Assembly: GCF_025370875.1 (NCBI RefSeq)
Contig: NZ_JAMXFD010000012.1
Span: 118,749-182,748, forward strand
DNA: 64,000 nucleotides
Origin: Laspinema palackyanum D2c
GTDB taxonomy: Bacteria; Cyanobacteriota; Cyanobacteriia; Cyanobacteriales; Laspinemataceae
Reading direction: 5' to 3'
Under the pieces are notes generated by a model, which was not told where the DNA came from, did not search any database, and was given only the letters and a program-made list of their open reading frames with translations. This document shows positions 17,809 through 26,663 of the stretch, piece after piece; the first letter of the stretch is position 1; each line of letters opens with the position of its first letter. Position numbers and translations under genes: made by a program.

Positions 17809-18732
17809 ATGAGTCGTGGAATTTATATCATTGCTAATGATAAAGTCACGGAGCAAGCGATTGCCCTTCTTAACAGCATCCGATTGTACGATACCGCTGT
17901 GCCTGTTGTCATGATTCCTTATGACGAAACCTATCAACAGGTCGCTGCCATTTTAGGGGATAAGTTTGGCGTCACAGTTTATGAAGATTTAGACTTTATT
18001 AAACGATTATCTCAAACCCTTCAAGAGATTTTTGGCAGTGAGTTTTTCGCCCGCCCCAATCAATTTAGAAAACAAGCCTGTTGGTTCGGACCTTTCGATG
18101 AATTTTTATATATTGATACCGATATTGTCGTTTTTGAAAAAATTATTGATAATTTAAACTATCTTCAAGAGCAAGACTTTATTTGTTGCGATTATCAACA
18201 TCGGGGGGGAATTACTAATGTATTTACCCCCCAAGTTATTGAAGATAAAGTCTTTACCCCCGAAGAACTGACCAGTATTTTTAATGGAGGATTTTGGGCG
18301 GCCAAAAAAGGGGTGATTTCTGAGCAAGATTTATACGATAGCTTTGCAGAATGTGCCGCCCATCCTGAATATTTCGATTTTTCCCAAAAGACCTCCGACC
18401 AGCCGATTATCAACTATATGATTTTGAAACGAGTTAAGCGCCGGTTTAACATCGTCCAACGACCCGAAAAGGCAGCGGGAAACTGGGCCGGAACGAACAA
18501 GTTTCAGCCGATGGAGGGATATAAATTGTTCGATCCGGATAACAATCAACCCCTCCAATATTTGCACTGGGCCGGGATTCGCATTCAACCGGGATGTCCG
18601 TACTGGGAAATTTGGGAACATTATCGTTATTTGAATGAAGCAAAACCCACCTTTTATGAGACAAAATCTGAGAAAAAAACTTTTTTGAATGCTGTGCGCG
18701 ATCGCTTCAGAAAACTTAAAGCCAATCTCTGA
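17809..18732 (+). CDS. GT8-like glycosyltransferase-fold protein, copy 1
   Basis: The 307-residue protein begins MSRGIYIIANDKVTEQAIALLNSI and has the metal-binding DTD at residues 103-105 in FLYIDTDIVVF. It also has FNGGFWAAKKG and a late LHWAGIRIQPG segment, the layout of GT-A fold (GT8-like) sugar transferases using a nucleotide sugar and Mn2+. It corresponds to a cyanobacterial family of unassigned function (I recall the label Npun_R2821/R2822). The gene at 53490-54494 on the opposite strand is a paralogue with the same start, DxD and HYRYL motif. GAGGAAA precedes the ATG and a strong terminator follows. Donor and acceptor are unknown. Confidence 0.75.
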   Translation: MSRGIYIIANDKVTEQAIALLNSIRLYDTAVPVVMIPYDETYQQVAAILGDKFGVTVYEDLDFIKRLSQTLQEIFGSEFFARPNQFRKQACWFGPFDEFLYIDTDIVVFEKIIDNLNYLQEQDFICCDYQHRGGITNVFTPQVIEDKVFTPEELTSIFNGGFWAAKKGVISEQDLYDSFAECAAHPEYFDFSQKTSDQPIINYMILKRVKRRFNIVQRPEKAAGNWAGTNKFQPMEGYKLFDPDNNQPLQYLHWAGIRIQPGCPYWEIWEHYRYLNEAKPTFYETKSEKKTFLNAVRDRFRKLKANL

Positions 18733-18769
18733 GAAAAAGGTCTTACATCAGCCCATTACTTGAAAAAAG

Positions 18770-18800
18770 AAAGGGAAAAAGGACGTGGCTTTTTCCCTTT
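18770..18800 (+). terminator. Terminator after the first GT8-like gene
   Basis: A perfect 12-bp stem AAAGGGAAAAAG / CTTTTTCCCTTT with a 7-nt loop begins about 40 bp after the stop codon. Confidence 0.7.
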
Positions 18801-18845
18801 CGCTCTGGTTATTAATAAAATACAGGCTGATGATTGAGCGGCCCT

Positions 18846-19223
18846 TTATTCCCAAGAATCAAGGTCAAGGGCTTTAGAACCACCGCGTTGGAGTTGCATC
18901 AAGAGATTGCCCAACTGAGACCAAACCAGCCAAGCGGTCAAAATGGTTAAGGGGAAGGAAAAAACGTAGGAAATAAACAGAGTAAATCCAAAAACCTGTA
19001 ACCCGGACGCGAGAAAGACACAAATCGCCCCAGCCATTCCCAAAAAAGGCAGTTGTAATTCCATGCCTCTAGCTTGAGAGAGACTGCGGGTTGAGCGATT
19101 CCGAGACCAGGCTTGCACCAATTGGGTGAGGGTGGCATAGAAGGCCGTTCCCGAGGCGACTGCAGCGATAAACGCAGCAGCTAACAGGAAATAAGGTGGC
19201 TCTGGATAGGGAAAGTTAGGCAC
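18846..19223 (-). CDS. Small membrane protein of unknown function
   Basis: A 125-residue protein with three hydrophobic segments: FLLAAAFIAAVASGTAFYAT (~12-31), FLGMAGAICVFLASGLQVFG (~60-79) and TLFISYVFSFPLTILTAWLVW (~81-101). The first loop is Arg/Ser-rich. I do not recognise the family. The start is a GTG preceded by AGGAGA at five bases, which is convincing. It is separated from the ABC1 kinase gene by a MITE-like repeat, so it is probably transcribed alone. Confidence 0.6.
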   Translation of the reverse strand: MPNFPYPEPPYFLLAAAFIAAVASGTAFYATLTQLVQAWSRNRSTRSLSQARGMELQLPFLGMAGAICVFLASGLQVFGFTLFISYVFSFPLTILTAWLVWSQLGNLLMQLQRGGSKALDLDSWE

Positions 19224-19297
19224 GAATCTCTCCTACAAGACTGTCAACTCAGAAGGGTCAACTATCAACGGTAAAGGGGAAAGGCTCAACTGTAAAG

Positions 19298-19432
19298 AGG
19301 CGGGGGTTAAAACGATTGGCGGCCTAACAGAATCAAGTCGTCTAAAGACGACTGCTGGTCTTATCCCGTGGGATTTTTAGTCGGTTTTAACCGACTTTAG
19401 CTATGAGGCCGCCAATCGTTTGAACCCCCGCC
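19298..19432. repeat. MITE-like inverted repeat, family A copy 1
   Basis: The outer arms GCGGGGGTTaaaACGATTGGCGGCC and GGCCGCCAATCGTTtgAACCCCCGCC pair almost perfectly. Inside are two smaller hairpins (AAGTCGTCT/AGACGACT and AGTCGGTTTTAACCGACT). The same plan recurs at 27656-27779, showing a mobile repeat family. Confidence 0.7.
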
Positions 19433-19457
19433 GGTTGTCTACCCCCGCCGGTTGTCG

Positions 19458-21212
19458 CTACTTTTCCTCGAAAAAGGGGATTCCCGTGGGCATCGAAGGT
19501 AATAACGCTGCTGCACCTTCCCGAGAGAAATCAGCGATCGCACCCCAAGCGGCATCGAATATCCGATTAGGTTGGATATCTTCCTTGATCAAGTTCCACA
19601 GACGGCGGACTTCTTCCGTATGCAGTTTGTCATCTTCCACTAACGCCAGTAAGATTTGACGGCGCAGAAACTCACCTTCTTCCGAGAGGAGATAGCGCAG
19701 ACCTAACTCGGCCGTGGGGATAATATCAAAATTGGTATCCGAACGGGCGATCGCAATTAAGTTTTCCAGACGACTCCATTGGAACTTGCCATCCTTAAAC
19801 AACACATCAATCAACCGTCGTCGTAACTGCGGTGATTCTCCCGCCAGTAACCGTCGGGCGACATAAGGATAGGCCACATCAACGATTTTGAAATTAGGAT
19901 CCATCGTCAAGGCTAACCCTTCCTGAGTCACCAGAGAGCGAATAATCAGGGCAAACTTGGCCGGGACCCGGAAGGGATACTCGTACATCAACTCCGAGAA
20001 GCGATCGGTAATCGTCTTAAAGTTGAAATCCCGCACACTTTGGCCGAGGATATCCCCTAATACCGCTTCTAAGGCAGGGACGATCGGCCAGATATCCGTC
20101 TCCGGCGTTAAAAATCCCAGTTTGACAAATTGTTCGGCTAATTCTACATAGTCTTTATTGATCAGATGAACGATCGCCTCCACCAGGTTTTCCTTAGTGG
20201 TTTCATCCAGCTGATCCATCATGCCAAAATCAATGTAGGCCATGCGACCATCCGCCAGTCCAAATAAATTCCCGGGGTGCGGGTCCGCATGGAAAAAGCC
20301 AAACTCCAAAAGCTGCTGTAACCCGCTGGTGACCCCAACTTCGATTAAGGCATTGGTGTCGATTCCCGCCCCTTGCATAGTGGGAATATCATTGAGCTTA
20401 TACCCCTCAATCCACTCCAGAGTTAGGACCGTATTGCTGCTATATCGCCAAAAAATACTAGGAACCTTGACCCTTGGATTCCCACTGAAGTTGGTCGCAA
20501 ATTTTTCAGCATTGCGTCCTTCATTGAGATAATCCACTTCTTCAAAGAGTTTGGTGCCGAACTCATCGACAATTAAACCCAGGTCATGGCCTAAATTCAG
20601 CGGCAGCCAAGGTCCGACTGCCTTTGCACCCCAGCGCATTAAAAACAGGTCCAGGGTGAGAACGGGTTTCAAGTTCGGGCGCTGTACTTTGACCGCAACT
20701 TTTTCGCCACTGTGCAAATAGGCTTGATAGACTTGGCCTAAACTAGCTGCCGCAACAGGTTGGGGGGTAATTTGAGCGAACAGTTCTTCAACGGTTTTGT
20801 CGAGTTCTCGCTCAATGATGCGGTAGGCCACTGTACTATCAAAAGAAGGCAGTTGGTCTTGTAGCTTGATCAGTTCATCGAGGAAGTCTTTGCGAATCAA
20901 ATCCGGACGAGTCGAAAGAGCTTGACCGACCTTGATGAAGGTGGGTCCTAGATTGGTTAAGATGTTCTGAAGTTGAGTTGCTCTTTTGGGTCGTTTTTGT
21001 TCCGCTTGATTGGTCCACTCATCCCACTTCAAGCCCAAAATAAAACTAGACAAATACCAAATAATGGTGATGGCTCTCCAGATCACTTTCCAGGGACGGG
21101 AGCGATAGTAACTGGCGATCGCCTGCGGATCATACCGCCGCATCTGGGCTATGGTTTTAGAACTCACGCCTTTCCTTGCCTCTAATACTTGGGTTGGATC
21201 TGAAGTGGCCAC
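19458..21212 (-). CDS. ABC1/AarF (UbiB/ADCK) family kinase
   Basis: This is a 584-residue member of the ABC1 atypical kinase family, linked to prenyl-quinone (plastoquinone, ubiquinone) metabolism; the substrate is unknown. Signature elements in order: KVGQALSTRPDL (KxGQ helix, ~117-128), the Ala-rich loop AAASLGQVY, VAVKVQRP (nucleotide-binding lysine), HADPHPGNLF with the catalytic Asp/Asn, and IDFGMM. The C-terminal ~180 residues are helical (GEGEFLRRQILLALVEDD-like). All expected catalytic residues appear present. The start is a GTG. Cyanobacteria carry several paralogues, so I do not give a symbol. Confidence 0.9.
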   Translation of the reverse strand: MATSDPTQVLEARKGVSSKTIAQMRRYDPQAIASYYRSRPWKVIWRAITIIWYLSSFILGLKWDEWTNQAEQKRPKRATQLQNILTNLGPTFIKVGQALSTRPDLIRKDFLDELIKLQDQLPSFDSTVAYRIIERELDKTVEELFAQITPQPVAAASLGQVYQAYLHSGEKVAVKVQRPNLKPVLTLDLFLMRWGAKAVGPWLPLNLGHDLGLIVDEFGTKLFEEVDYLNEGRNAEKFATNFSGNPRVKVPSIFWRYSSNTVLTLEWIEGYKLNDIPTMQGAGIDTNALIEVGVTSGLQQLLEFGFFHADPHPGNLFGLADGRMAYIDFGMMDQLDETTKENLVEAIVHLINKDYVELAEQFVKLGFLTPETDIWPIVPALEAVLGDILGQSVRDFNFKTITDRFSELMYEYPFRVPAKFALIIRSLVTQEGLALTMDPNFKIVDVAYPYVARRLLAGESPQLRRRLIDVLFKDGKFQWSRLENLIAIARSDTNFDIIPTAELGLRYLLSEEGEFLRRQILLALVEDDKLHTEEVRRLWNLIKEDIQPNRIFDAAWGAIADFSREGAAALLPSMPTGIPFFEEK

Positions 21213-21350
21213 CAGCCTTGCGGTTTGGCTTATTCAGATTATTTACTTATTTCTTAATATCTTAACCCATCTTTACAATTCTTTAACCCTTCTTGACCGA
21301 TAGAATTCACTCTATTTCCCTCACGGGTGATGTTGATGGATACAAGGAAA

Positions 21351-21525
21351 GAGACGCCTGAAGGCGTCACTACGAACGAAGAAAGAATCACTTCCCCTGT
21401 TTGTAGTAACGACTTCAGTCGTTCTCCCCTGTGAAGTCTTGGGAAAAAGAGACGACTGAAGTCGTCACTACGAACAAACAGAAGAAACCATTCCCCCGTT
21501 TGTAGTAACGCCTTCAGGCGTTATC
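21351..21525. repeat. Four alternating hairpin repeats of the ACGCCTGAAGGCGT-CACTACGAAC family
   Basis: Four ~27-bp units occur in alternating orientation. Units at 21351-21377 and 21449-21475 read as palindromic core then CACTACGAAC. Those starting near 21399 and 21498 read GTTTGTAGTAACG then core. Cores alternate between ACGCCTGAAGGCGT and ACGACTGAAGTCGT types. The unit at 9006 is related. The spacer lies between two minus-strand genes. Confidence 0.75.
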
Positions 21526-21536
21526 CCCTCTGGGAT

Positions 21537-22661
21537 TCATAAAAAAGACTTTAAACTATAAACCACCTCTTGCTGCTGTTCCTCAGATAATTCAGGGAAC
21601 ATGGGTAGAGAGAGTACCTCCCGAGATGCCTGTTCTGCGATCGCCAAGTCACCCAAGGCATAACCCAAACCTTGGTAAATTGGCTGTAAATGAAGCGCCA
21701 GCGGATAATAAACCGTTGCTGCAATCCCTAACTCATTTAACTGCTGCATAAGCCGATCGCGGCGGTGGCTATTATTTTCTTGACTTTTCACCCGAATGGT
21801 GTATTGATTCCAAACCCCTTGACCCCCGGGCAATTCTTGCGGGGTGATAATTCCATCCAAAGGTGCGAGAAGGCGGTGATAATTTTCGGCGATCGCCCGT
21901 CGGCGATCGGTCCAAAAATCCAGATAGCGTAACTTAATCTGAAGAATCGCTGCCTGTAGCGCATCGAGACGGCTATTAATTCCCACCGATTCATGATAGT
22001 AGCGCCCACTCGCCCCATGCTCTTTTAAAATTCGCATTTTAGTGGCGATCGCCGGGTCATTCGTTGTAATCGCCCCGCCATCGCCAAAGGCCCCTAAATT
22101 CTTCGTGGGAAAAAAGCTAAAACAGCCCACATGACCGATACTCCCTACCTTCTGCCCTCCCCAAGTCGCCCCCGTAGATTGGGCACAGTCTTCGATTACG
22201 GCAAGATTATATTGATGGGCGATCGCCATTAATCGAGTCATCTCCACCGGCTGTCCATAGAGATGCACCACCAGAATCCCCCGAGTTTTTTCCGTAATCG
22301 CCGCCTCTAGGCGTTCCACATCCAAATTAAACGTCTCAGGGACAATATCCACAAAAACCGGCGTTGCACCCACCCGGGAAATGGTTTCACTCGTAGCAAA
22401 AAACGTGAAGGGAGTGGTAATCACTTCATCCCCAGGGCCAATATCCAGGGCGCGGAGGGCCAGATATAAGGCATCAGTGCCGGAATTGCAGGAGACGCAC
22501 TCGGTTGTGCCGATATAGGCGGCAAACTGTTGCTCGAATTCTGCTACAACGGGACCGCCAATATACCGTCCCGAGGCCAACAGTGCTAAGACTGAGGCTT
22601 CTACTTCTTGGGCGATCGTGTGATACTGCAACGAGAGATCCAGGGGGGGGATATGATTCAC
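21537..22661 (-). CDS. DegT/DnrJ/EryC1-family PLP aminotransferase
   Basis: The 374-residue sugar aminotransferase-type enzyme transfers an amino group to a keto-sugar nucleotide, in cell-surface polysaccharide or antibiotic sugar synthesis. Visible features are the N-terminal IPPLDL motif, NSGTDALYLALRAL for PLP phosphate binding (~59-72), IEDCAQSTGA (Asp to the pyridine nitrogen), and the Schiff-base lysine in SFFPTKNLGAFGDGG (~185). The C-terminal domain contains VGINSRLDALQAAIL. The start is a GTG after AGGAG. No other sugar-biosynthesis gene is adjacent, and an IscB element lies immediately upstream. Confidence 0.9.
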   Translation of the reverse strand: MNHIPPLDLSLQYHTIAQEVEASVLALLASGRYIGGPVVAEFEQQFAAYIGTTECVSCNSGTDALYLALRALDIGPGDEVITTPFTFFATSETISRVGATPVFVDIVPETFNLDVERLEAAITEKTRGILVVHLYGQPVEMTRLMAIAHQYNLAVIEDCAQSTGATWGGQKVGSIGHVGCFSFFPTKNLGAFGDGGAITTNDPAIATKMRILKEHGASGRYYHESVGINSRLDALQAAILQIKLRYLDFWTDRRRAIAENYHRLLAPLDGIITPQELPGGQGVWNQYTIRVKSQENNSHRRDRLMQQLNELGIAATVYYPLALHLQPIYQGLGYALGDLAIAEQASREVLSLPMFPELSEEQQQEVVYSLKSFL

Positions 22662-22739
22662 GTAGAACTCCTGGGATGATTGGAAACCTTTAGAGCAGGG
22701 AGGAAAACTGACTCAAGGGGCTTTAGCCTCCTACAGTCT

Positions 22740-24017
22740 TTAAAGCGCATAAGCATAGCCATCCTTTTTGTGAATAGGTTTGCAATATTTGTGGTTAATT
22801 CCTGCCACTCTTCCAGACTGGGTAACGATGTCAAAACTGCCTGACGCACGGCACAGAACCCGCCCCATGTAGGAACCAATTTTCTGGCCAGCCATAACGG
22901 TTGCCTTGACAATATCGCCCGTCTGAAAACCTTTGTGAATCTGCACTCTCGACTTATGGCGAATTGGAAACCCGAACCTATTCGTGCCACACATCTTCCT
23001 GGTTCCATGCCCTTTTGCTACAATCAACAGCGGTTTTGAACTCAGCACTTCGAGTGAGTCAACCGGACCAACACAGGCCGCATCGAGCCAGTGCGATTTA
23101 GGAATTTCTAGGCGAGTCCGATTGAATTTTGTTTGTCCCCCCGTCCCGGTTTTTACGGGTAGCCCCGTCGCTTTCAGTGCGTTGAACAATGCCCCACGGG
23201 TAGAGTTGACCGCAGCCGCATCTTTGAGCGGGGATTTTGCTTGCTTGAGAAGGCGATTTAGAAGCTCAGGCTTGCCGGATAGAAAGTCTCGAACATCTTG
23301 ATTTCCCTTGGTCTGATTGCACTCATGACAAGCCAGAGTAAGATTAGAAACTCGGTCGGAACCCCCTCTTGAGCGCGGTTGAATATGTTCCACTTCTAGC
23401 GGAATATTTTTGGCATCGCAGTAAGCACATTGGCGTCCCCACTTTTCGAGCAAAAACTCTCGGACTTCATAGCCTTGCAATTCGCCCTGTTGATACTCCA
23501 CCCCTGAGATTTCAGGATTTTGCATCAGTTGCAGGTCAAATCTGACTAACTCCTGAGCAATGCTGCCAATAGGAGCGAGTTTGCGGAGTCGGTTGACCCA
23601 GATCAGAATCGTATCTACTCGATGCTGTAATGACGGGGCCAGCCAACCGATTGGACGAGTCCGATTGAGAAATCGTGCTTTCCGATAGCGAGTTTGGCGA
23701 TTTCTCCTACTTCGTCGCGATTGACGACGCGACAGCAGCGCATCCTTGATTTGTTGTCCCCGATGTTGTAATTCGGCTCCAAAAATGATTTTGTTGCTTT
23801 GCTTAATTGCAATTCCTGTGGTCTTGGAACCCGGATCTAGTTTGAGTTCCAGGTCTTGCACGGGAACATCGGGACGCGCTTGTTTCAAGATGATGGCGAA
23901 GGGATAGCGACGGAACACCGCAGCCTTCCCTGCATTGAGGAGGTGACGCGCTGTTCCAGGGTGAACTGGATCTAGGGGTCGTTTGTCAGTATCGAGAACA
24001 AATACAAAGTTGGACAT
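22740..24017 (-). CDS. iscB: RNA-guided endonuclease IscB
   Basis: IscB is the transposon-encoded, omegaRNA-guided DNA nuclease from which Cas9 descends. With the ATG of MSNFVFVLDTDKR the protein has 425 residues. Order: PLMP domain (~1-50), RuvC-I LDPGSKTTGIAI with Asp61, an Arg-rich bridge helix (~95-117), RuvC-II SIAQELVRFD with Glu156, HNH (CAYC ... VEHIQPRSRGGS with His211, ... CHECNQTKGN), RuvC-III SHWLDAACVG with His309 and Asp312, and a C-terminal target-interaction domain. Both nuclease centres look intact. I prefer this start because GGAG precedes it; an upstream frame extension of 13 residues is not family-like. No transposase is adjacent. Confidence 0.93.
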   Translation of the reverse strand: MSNFVFVLDTDKRPLDPVHPGTARHLLNAGKAAVFRRYPFAIILKQARPDVPVQDLELKLDPGSKTTGIAIKQSNKIIFGAELQHRGQQIKDALLSRRQSRRSRRNRQTRYRKARFLNRTRPIGWLAPSLQHRVDTILIWVNRLRKLAPIGSIAQELVRFDLQLMQNPEISGVEYQQGELQGYEVREFLLEKWGRQCAYCDAKNIPLEVEHIQPRSRGGSDRVSNLTLACHECNQTKGNQDVRDFLSGKPELLNRLLKQAKSPLKDAAAVNSTRGALFNALKATGLPVKTGTGGQTKFNRTRLEIPKSHWLDAACVGPVDSLEVLSSKPLLIVAKGHGTRKMCGTNRFGFPIRHKSRVQIHKGFQTGDIVKATVMAGQKIGSYMGRVLCRASGSFDIVTQSGRVAGINHKYCKPIHKKDGYAYAL

Positions 24018-24250
24018 TGAAAGTCTCCGTAAAACGGGTAATGTTTTCCTCGCCAATGTTTTTTAGGCTTGTTCGGCTAACGACACTGCCTTACCCCTCG
24101 TAAAGCTGTTTAATCGTTAACGACAGAGCTACAAACTGGAAAGCATTTGTAGGTGTCATGACCTGAAAAACTTAGTCACTCAAGACTTAGGCTGGTCAGC
24201 TAACTAAAGGTGAGGCATGAAGCCCCGTCACTTCAGTGCGGGGTGCTGAC
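24018..24250 (-). ncRNA. Presumed omegaRNA for IscB
   Basis: In IscB systems the guide RNA is encoded directly 5' of the gene and overlaps the element end. On the minus strand this region starts with a stable hairpin (stem CCCCG/CGGGG with inner CACT/AGTG). It continues through several short inverted repeats and reaches the iscB start with no other gene. The guide should correspond to host bases just outside the element, roughly 24250-24270. The exact ends are not determined. Confidence 0.6.
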
Positions 24251-24502
24251 GCCTCTACACCTTTTTAGATACAATGAGATTTTGCCAGAGGGAGCAACAT
24301 AGAAAATGCCAACCTGTACAGCCTAGAAGTGGCCCCATCCCCATTCAACCCCTCGATTGGCGATCGCGCCCAGGCAGCTACGCTCCAGTGAAGTCGGGAG
24401 GCGGGATTCAAAAAACTATCAGGCATTTTATAGTGAATGGGCAGTGGAGCACAAGTCATCTTTCCCGAAGCGTTAAAAAAAACATCACAAATCACCACCT
24501 TT

Positions 24503-25282
24503 ATGGATCGCATTGAACTAGATTTTATCGATTTGGGATTAGCCTTGGGATTGATGATATTGGCGATCGCCCTCTCCGCATGGCAACGCCTGGGATTAGA
24601 GGGTCAATTGGCTTTAGCCAGTGCTAGAACGATGATCCAGTTGCTGATGGTGGGATTTTTCTTAGAAGCCGTGTTTACTTGGAGAAATCCCCTGGCGGTG
24701 TTGGCAGTCCTGATGGTGATGCTCACTATTGCTGCAATTGTGGCCCGGAACCGGATTAGTCAAAAGGTTCCTCGGCTGTTGCCTTGGGTGTGGGGTTCGA
24801 TCGCCATCAGTAGTGCCATCACCTTGGTTTACGTCAATTTGTTGGTTCTGCGACAGCCGGAAGCTTGGACCAATCCTCAATATATTATTCCCTTGACCGG
24901 GATTGTGTTAGGAAATGCGATGAACAGTGGGGCGATCGCCGGGGAGAGATTTGTGAGTACCCTGAATGCTTCCCCAGTGGAAATTGAGACCTATTTATGT
25001 TTAGGGGCGACTCCGGAACAGGCGATCGCCACCTACCGCAAAGATGCCATTCGCGCCGGACTGATTCCCACCATTAATACCATGATGGTGGTCGGACTGG
25101 TGACCCTCCCCGGGATTATTACAGGTCAATTACTCAGTGGAGTCAATCCCCTGAATGCCGCCGCCTATCAAATTTTAATTATGTTTATGCTGGCGTTTGC
25201 TTCTCTTGTAAGTGCCCTGTTAATTACCAAAGGGATTGCCCGAGAGTTTTTTAACTCAGCGGCACAACTTCAAAAGTTTTGA
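24503..25282 (+). CDS. UPF0014 (FetB-like) ABC transporter permease
   Basis: The product is 259 residues, the usual length for UPF0014/FetB, with six to seven hydrophobic segments. E. coli FetB works with the ATPase FetA in iron export and oxidative-stress tolerance; plant ALS3 is related. Family marks are LASARTMIQLLMVGFFLEAVF (~30-50), the IVLGNAMNSGAIAGERF segment and the long loop LCLGATPEQAIATYRKDAIRAGLIPTIN. I chose the ATG of MDRIELDF instead of the one 22 codons upstream because family members begin there. No FetA-type ATPase is adjacent, so its partner must be encoded elsewhere. Confidence 0.88.
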   Translation: MDRIELDFIDLGLALGLMILAIALSAWQRLGLEGQLALASARTMIQLLMVGFFLEAVFTWRNPLAVLAVLMVMLTIAAIVARNRISQKVPRLLPWVWGSIAISSAITLVYVNLLVLRQPEAWTNPQYIIPLTGIVLGNAMNSGAIAGERFVSTLNASPVEIETYLCLGATPEQAIATYRKDAIRAGLIPTINTMMVVGLVTLPGIITGQLLSGVNPLNAAAYQILIMFMLAFASLVSALLITKGIAREFFNSAAQLQKF

Positions 25283-25846
25283 AAGGGGTCTGCAATTTCC
25301 CGGGAATAGGGCTGCTTTGGGGGATTTATTGCCCCCGATAGAGGGGGCTAGGCGTAGATTGTAGTAATTCTTTTGGCCTAACCTGACTTGGAGTGCCACA
25401 AACGGGAGTAATTTGAACGGAGATAGCTCAATTTTTACCCCGATCGCACCCCGGGAAGTTCGAGGGCGATCGCGCCGCAATTTTCCGCAAACCTCTTCAC
25501 CCCTTTAGGCCCTAATCTCTTCCTTTAGGGGGAACAAATCCAAGTTGACTTTAAATAAAATTAACAGAGTAAACTCTAAAGCTCCGAATAGTATTCTACT
25601 GAAAAACCTGCCTTTTTTGCAGAGTAAAAAAAGCTCAAGACTTTTTTGCTTGACTTCAATTCGACCTGAATGGGTTGCTAAACAACAAAAAAATTTTGAC
25701 GCTTTTGGGTAATTCGTGAAATTACCCAAAATTTCAATGCCAATTATTCCGAGTTGCCCACTAACCTAACCCTAAAAGTCAAAAATTAAACAGGATTAAA
25801 AGAAACGGGATTTTTTATAAATTACAACCTTTCCATAACATCTCTT
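25283..25846. other. Intergenic region before the ZIP-like gene
   Basis: There is no gene in these 560 bp. A long perfect hairpin is listed separately at 25703-25731. The region near 25500-25830 is A+T-rich and would include the promoter of the transporter gene. Confidence 0.5.
25703..25731. promoter_or_regulatory. Perfect palindrome upstream of the ZIP-like gene
   Basis: TTTTGGGTAATT and AATTACCCAAAA form a perfect 12-bp inverted repeat with a 5-nt spacer, 115 bp before the ATG. It could be an operator for a metal regulator, or a terminator on either strand. No experimental consensus was matched. Confidence 0.4.
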
Positions 25847-26581
25847 ATGAACCCTTACTTAAGCACATTAGCTCTATCAGCCATGCCAGCGATCGGGAGC
25901 TATATAGGCGGACTTTTGTCCGAATTTATTCCTCCCTCTAAAAGTAACTTAAGTTTAACTCTTCATGGCGCAGCCGGGATTATTCTATCGGTGGTGGGAG
26001 TTGAAATTATGCCTCAAATGTTGGCAGCGGATCCACCTTGGCTAATTTTCCTAGCCTTTTTTGTAGGTGGAGGCTTCTTTATCCTGATGAGAAGAGCGAT
26101 TAAATTTTTCCAAAAACGCTCGAAAAAATCCGAAAAGCAATCCTCAGCCTGGGGGATTTCCGTAGCCGTAGGAATCGATTTATTTAGCGATGGTTTAATG
26201 GTGGGGACGAGTTCAACCATTGCCTTAAGTTTGGCCCTGATGGTTGCCCTGGGTCATGTCCTGGCCAATATCCCCACGGGAATGGCAGCCATTTCCAGTT
26301 TTAAGCAGGGTAAAACCTCAGCCCTCTTTCGCCAAATCTTATCGGCTTCCTTTATCTTTCCTCCAGTGATTGGTGCAACCCTGGGATATTGGGTGGTCGT
26401 GGGTCAACCGGAAGTGATTAAATTTATGCTACTGGCCTTCACTGCTGGTATTTTGACCACCCTGGTTGTCGAAAATATGGTGCCGGAGGCCAGCGAACAT
26501 GAAAAGGAAAACTATCAAGAAACGCTCTGTTTTGTCGGGGGATTTGCGTTTGTAGCCCTCCTATCTACCTATTTAGGCTAG
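25847..26581 (+). CDS. ZIP-like metal transporter with altered metal-site motifs
   Basis: The 244-residue membrane protein has about eight helices and a Lys/Arg/Ser-rich loop after helix 3 (FFQKRSKKSEKQ), the ZIP topology. The helix-4 position normally reading HNxPEG is IDLFSDGLMVG, and the helix-5 HxxPEG is LANIPTGMA, so most metal ligands differ. VVENMVPEASEHE near the end is ZIP-like (helix 7 region). ZIP proteins bring Zn2+, Fe2+ or Mn2+ into the cytosol. Here, altered specificity or a non-transport role is possible. No ribosome site is obvious before the ATG. A palindrome lies upstream. Confidence 0.7.
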   Translation: MNPYLSTLALSAMPAIGSYIGGLLSEFIPPSKSNLSLTLHGAAGIILSVVGVEIMPQMLAADPPWLIFLAFFVGGGFFILMRRAIKFFQKRSKKSEKQSSAWGISVAVGIDLFSDGLMVGTSSTIALSLALMVALGHVLANIPTGMAAISSFKQGKTSALFRQILSASFIFPPVIGATLGYWVVVGQPEVIKFMLLAFTAGILTTLVVENMVPEASEHEKENYQETLCFVGGFAFVALLSTYLG

Positions 26582-26663
26582 GTTTAAACCCTGAACGAAT
26601 GCTGTATTGATCAACAGGTTTAAGGGCTCTTAATTCATGTTGTTTATTGATTAAATAACCATA

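Larger units (their letters stand above)
22690..24262 (-). mobile_element. IscB-carrying insertion (IS200/IS605-superfamily-like, without TnpA)
   Basis: The unit comprises the iscB gene, a 3' end with a small hairpin (AGGGGCTTTAGCCTCCT, 22716-22732), and a 5' end with the CCCCGTCACTTCAGTGCGGGG hairpin (24223-24243). These hairpins resemble the subterminal hairpins of IS605-type ends, but the exact boundaries are estimates. No TnpA (IscA) transposase is present, so movement would need an enzyme from elsewhere. Confidence 0.5.
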
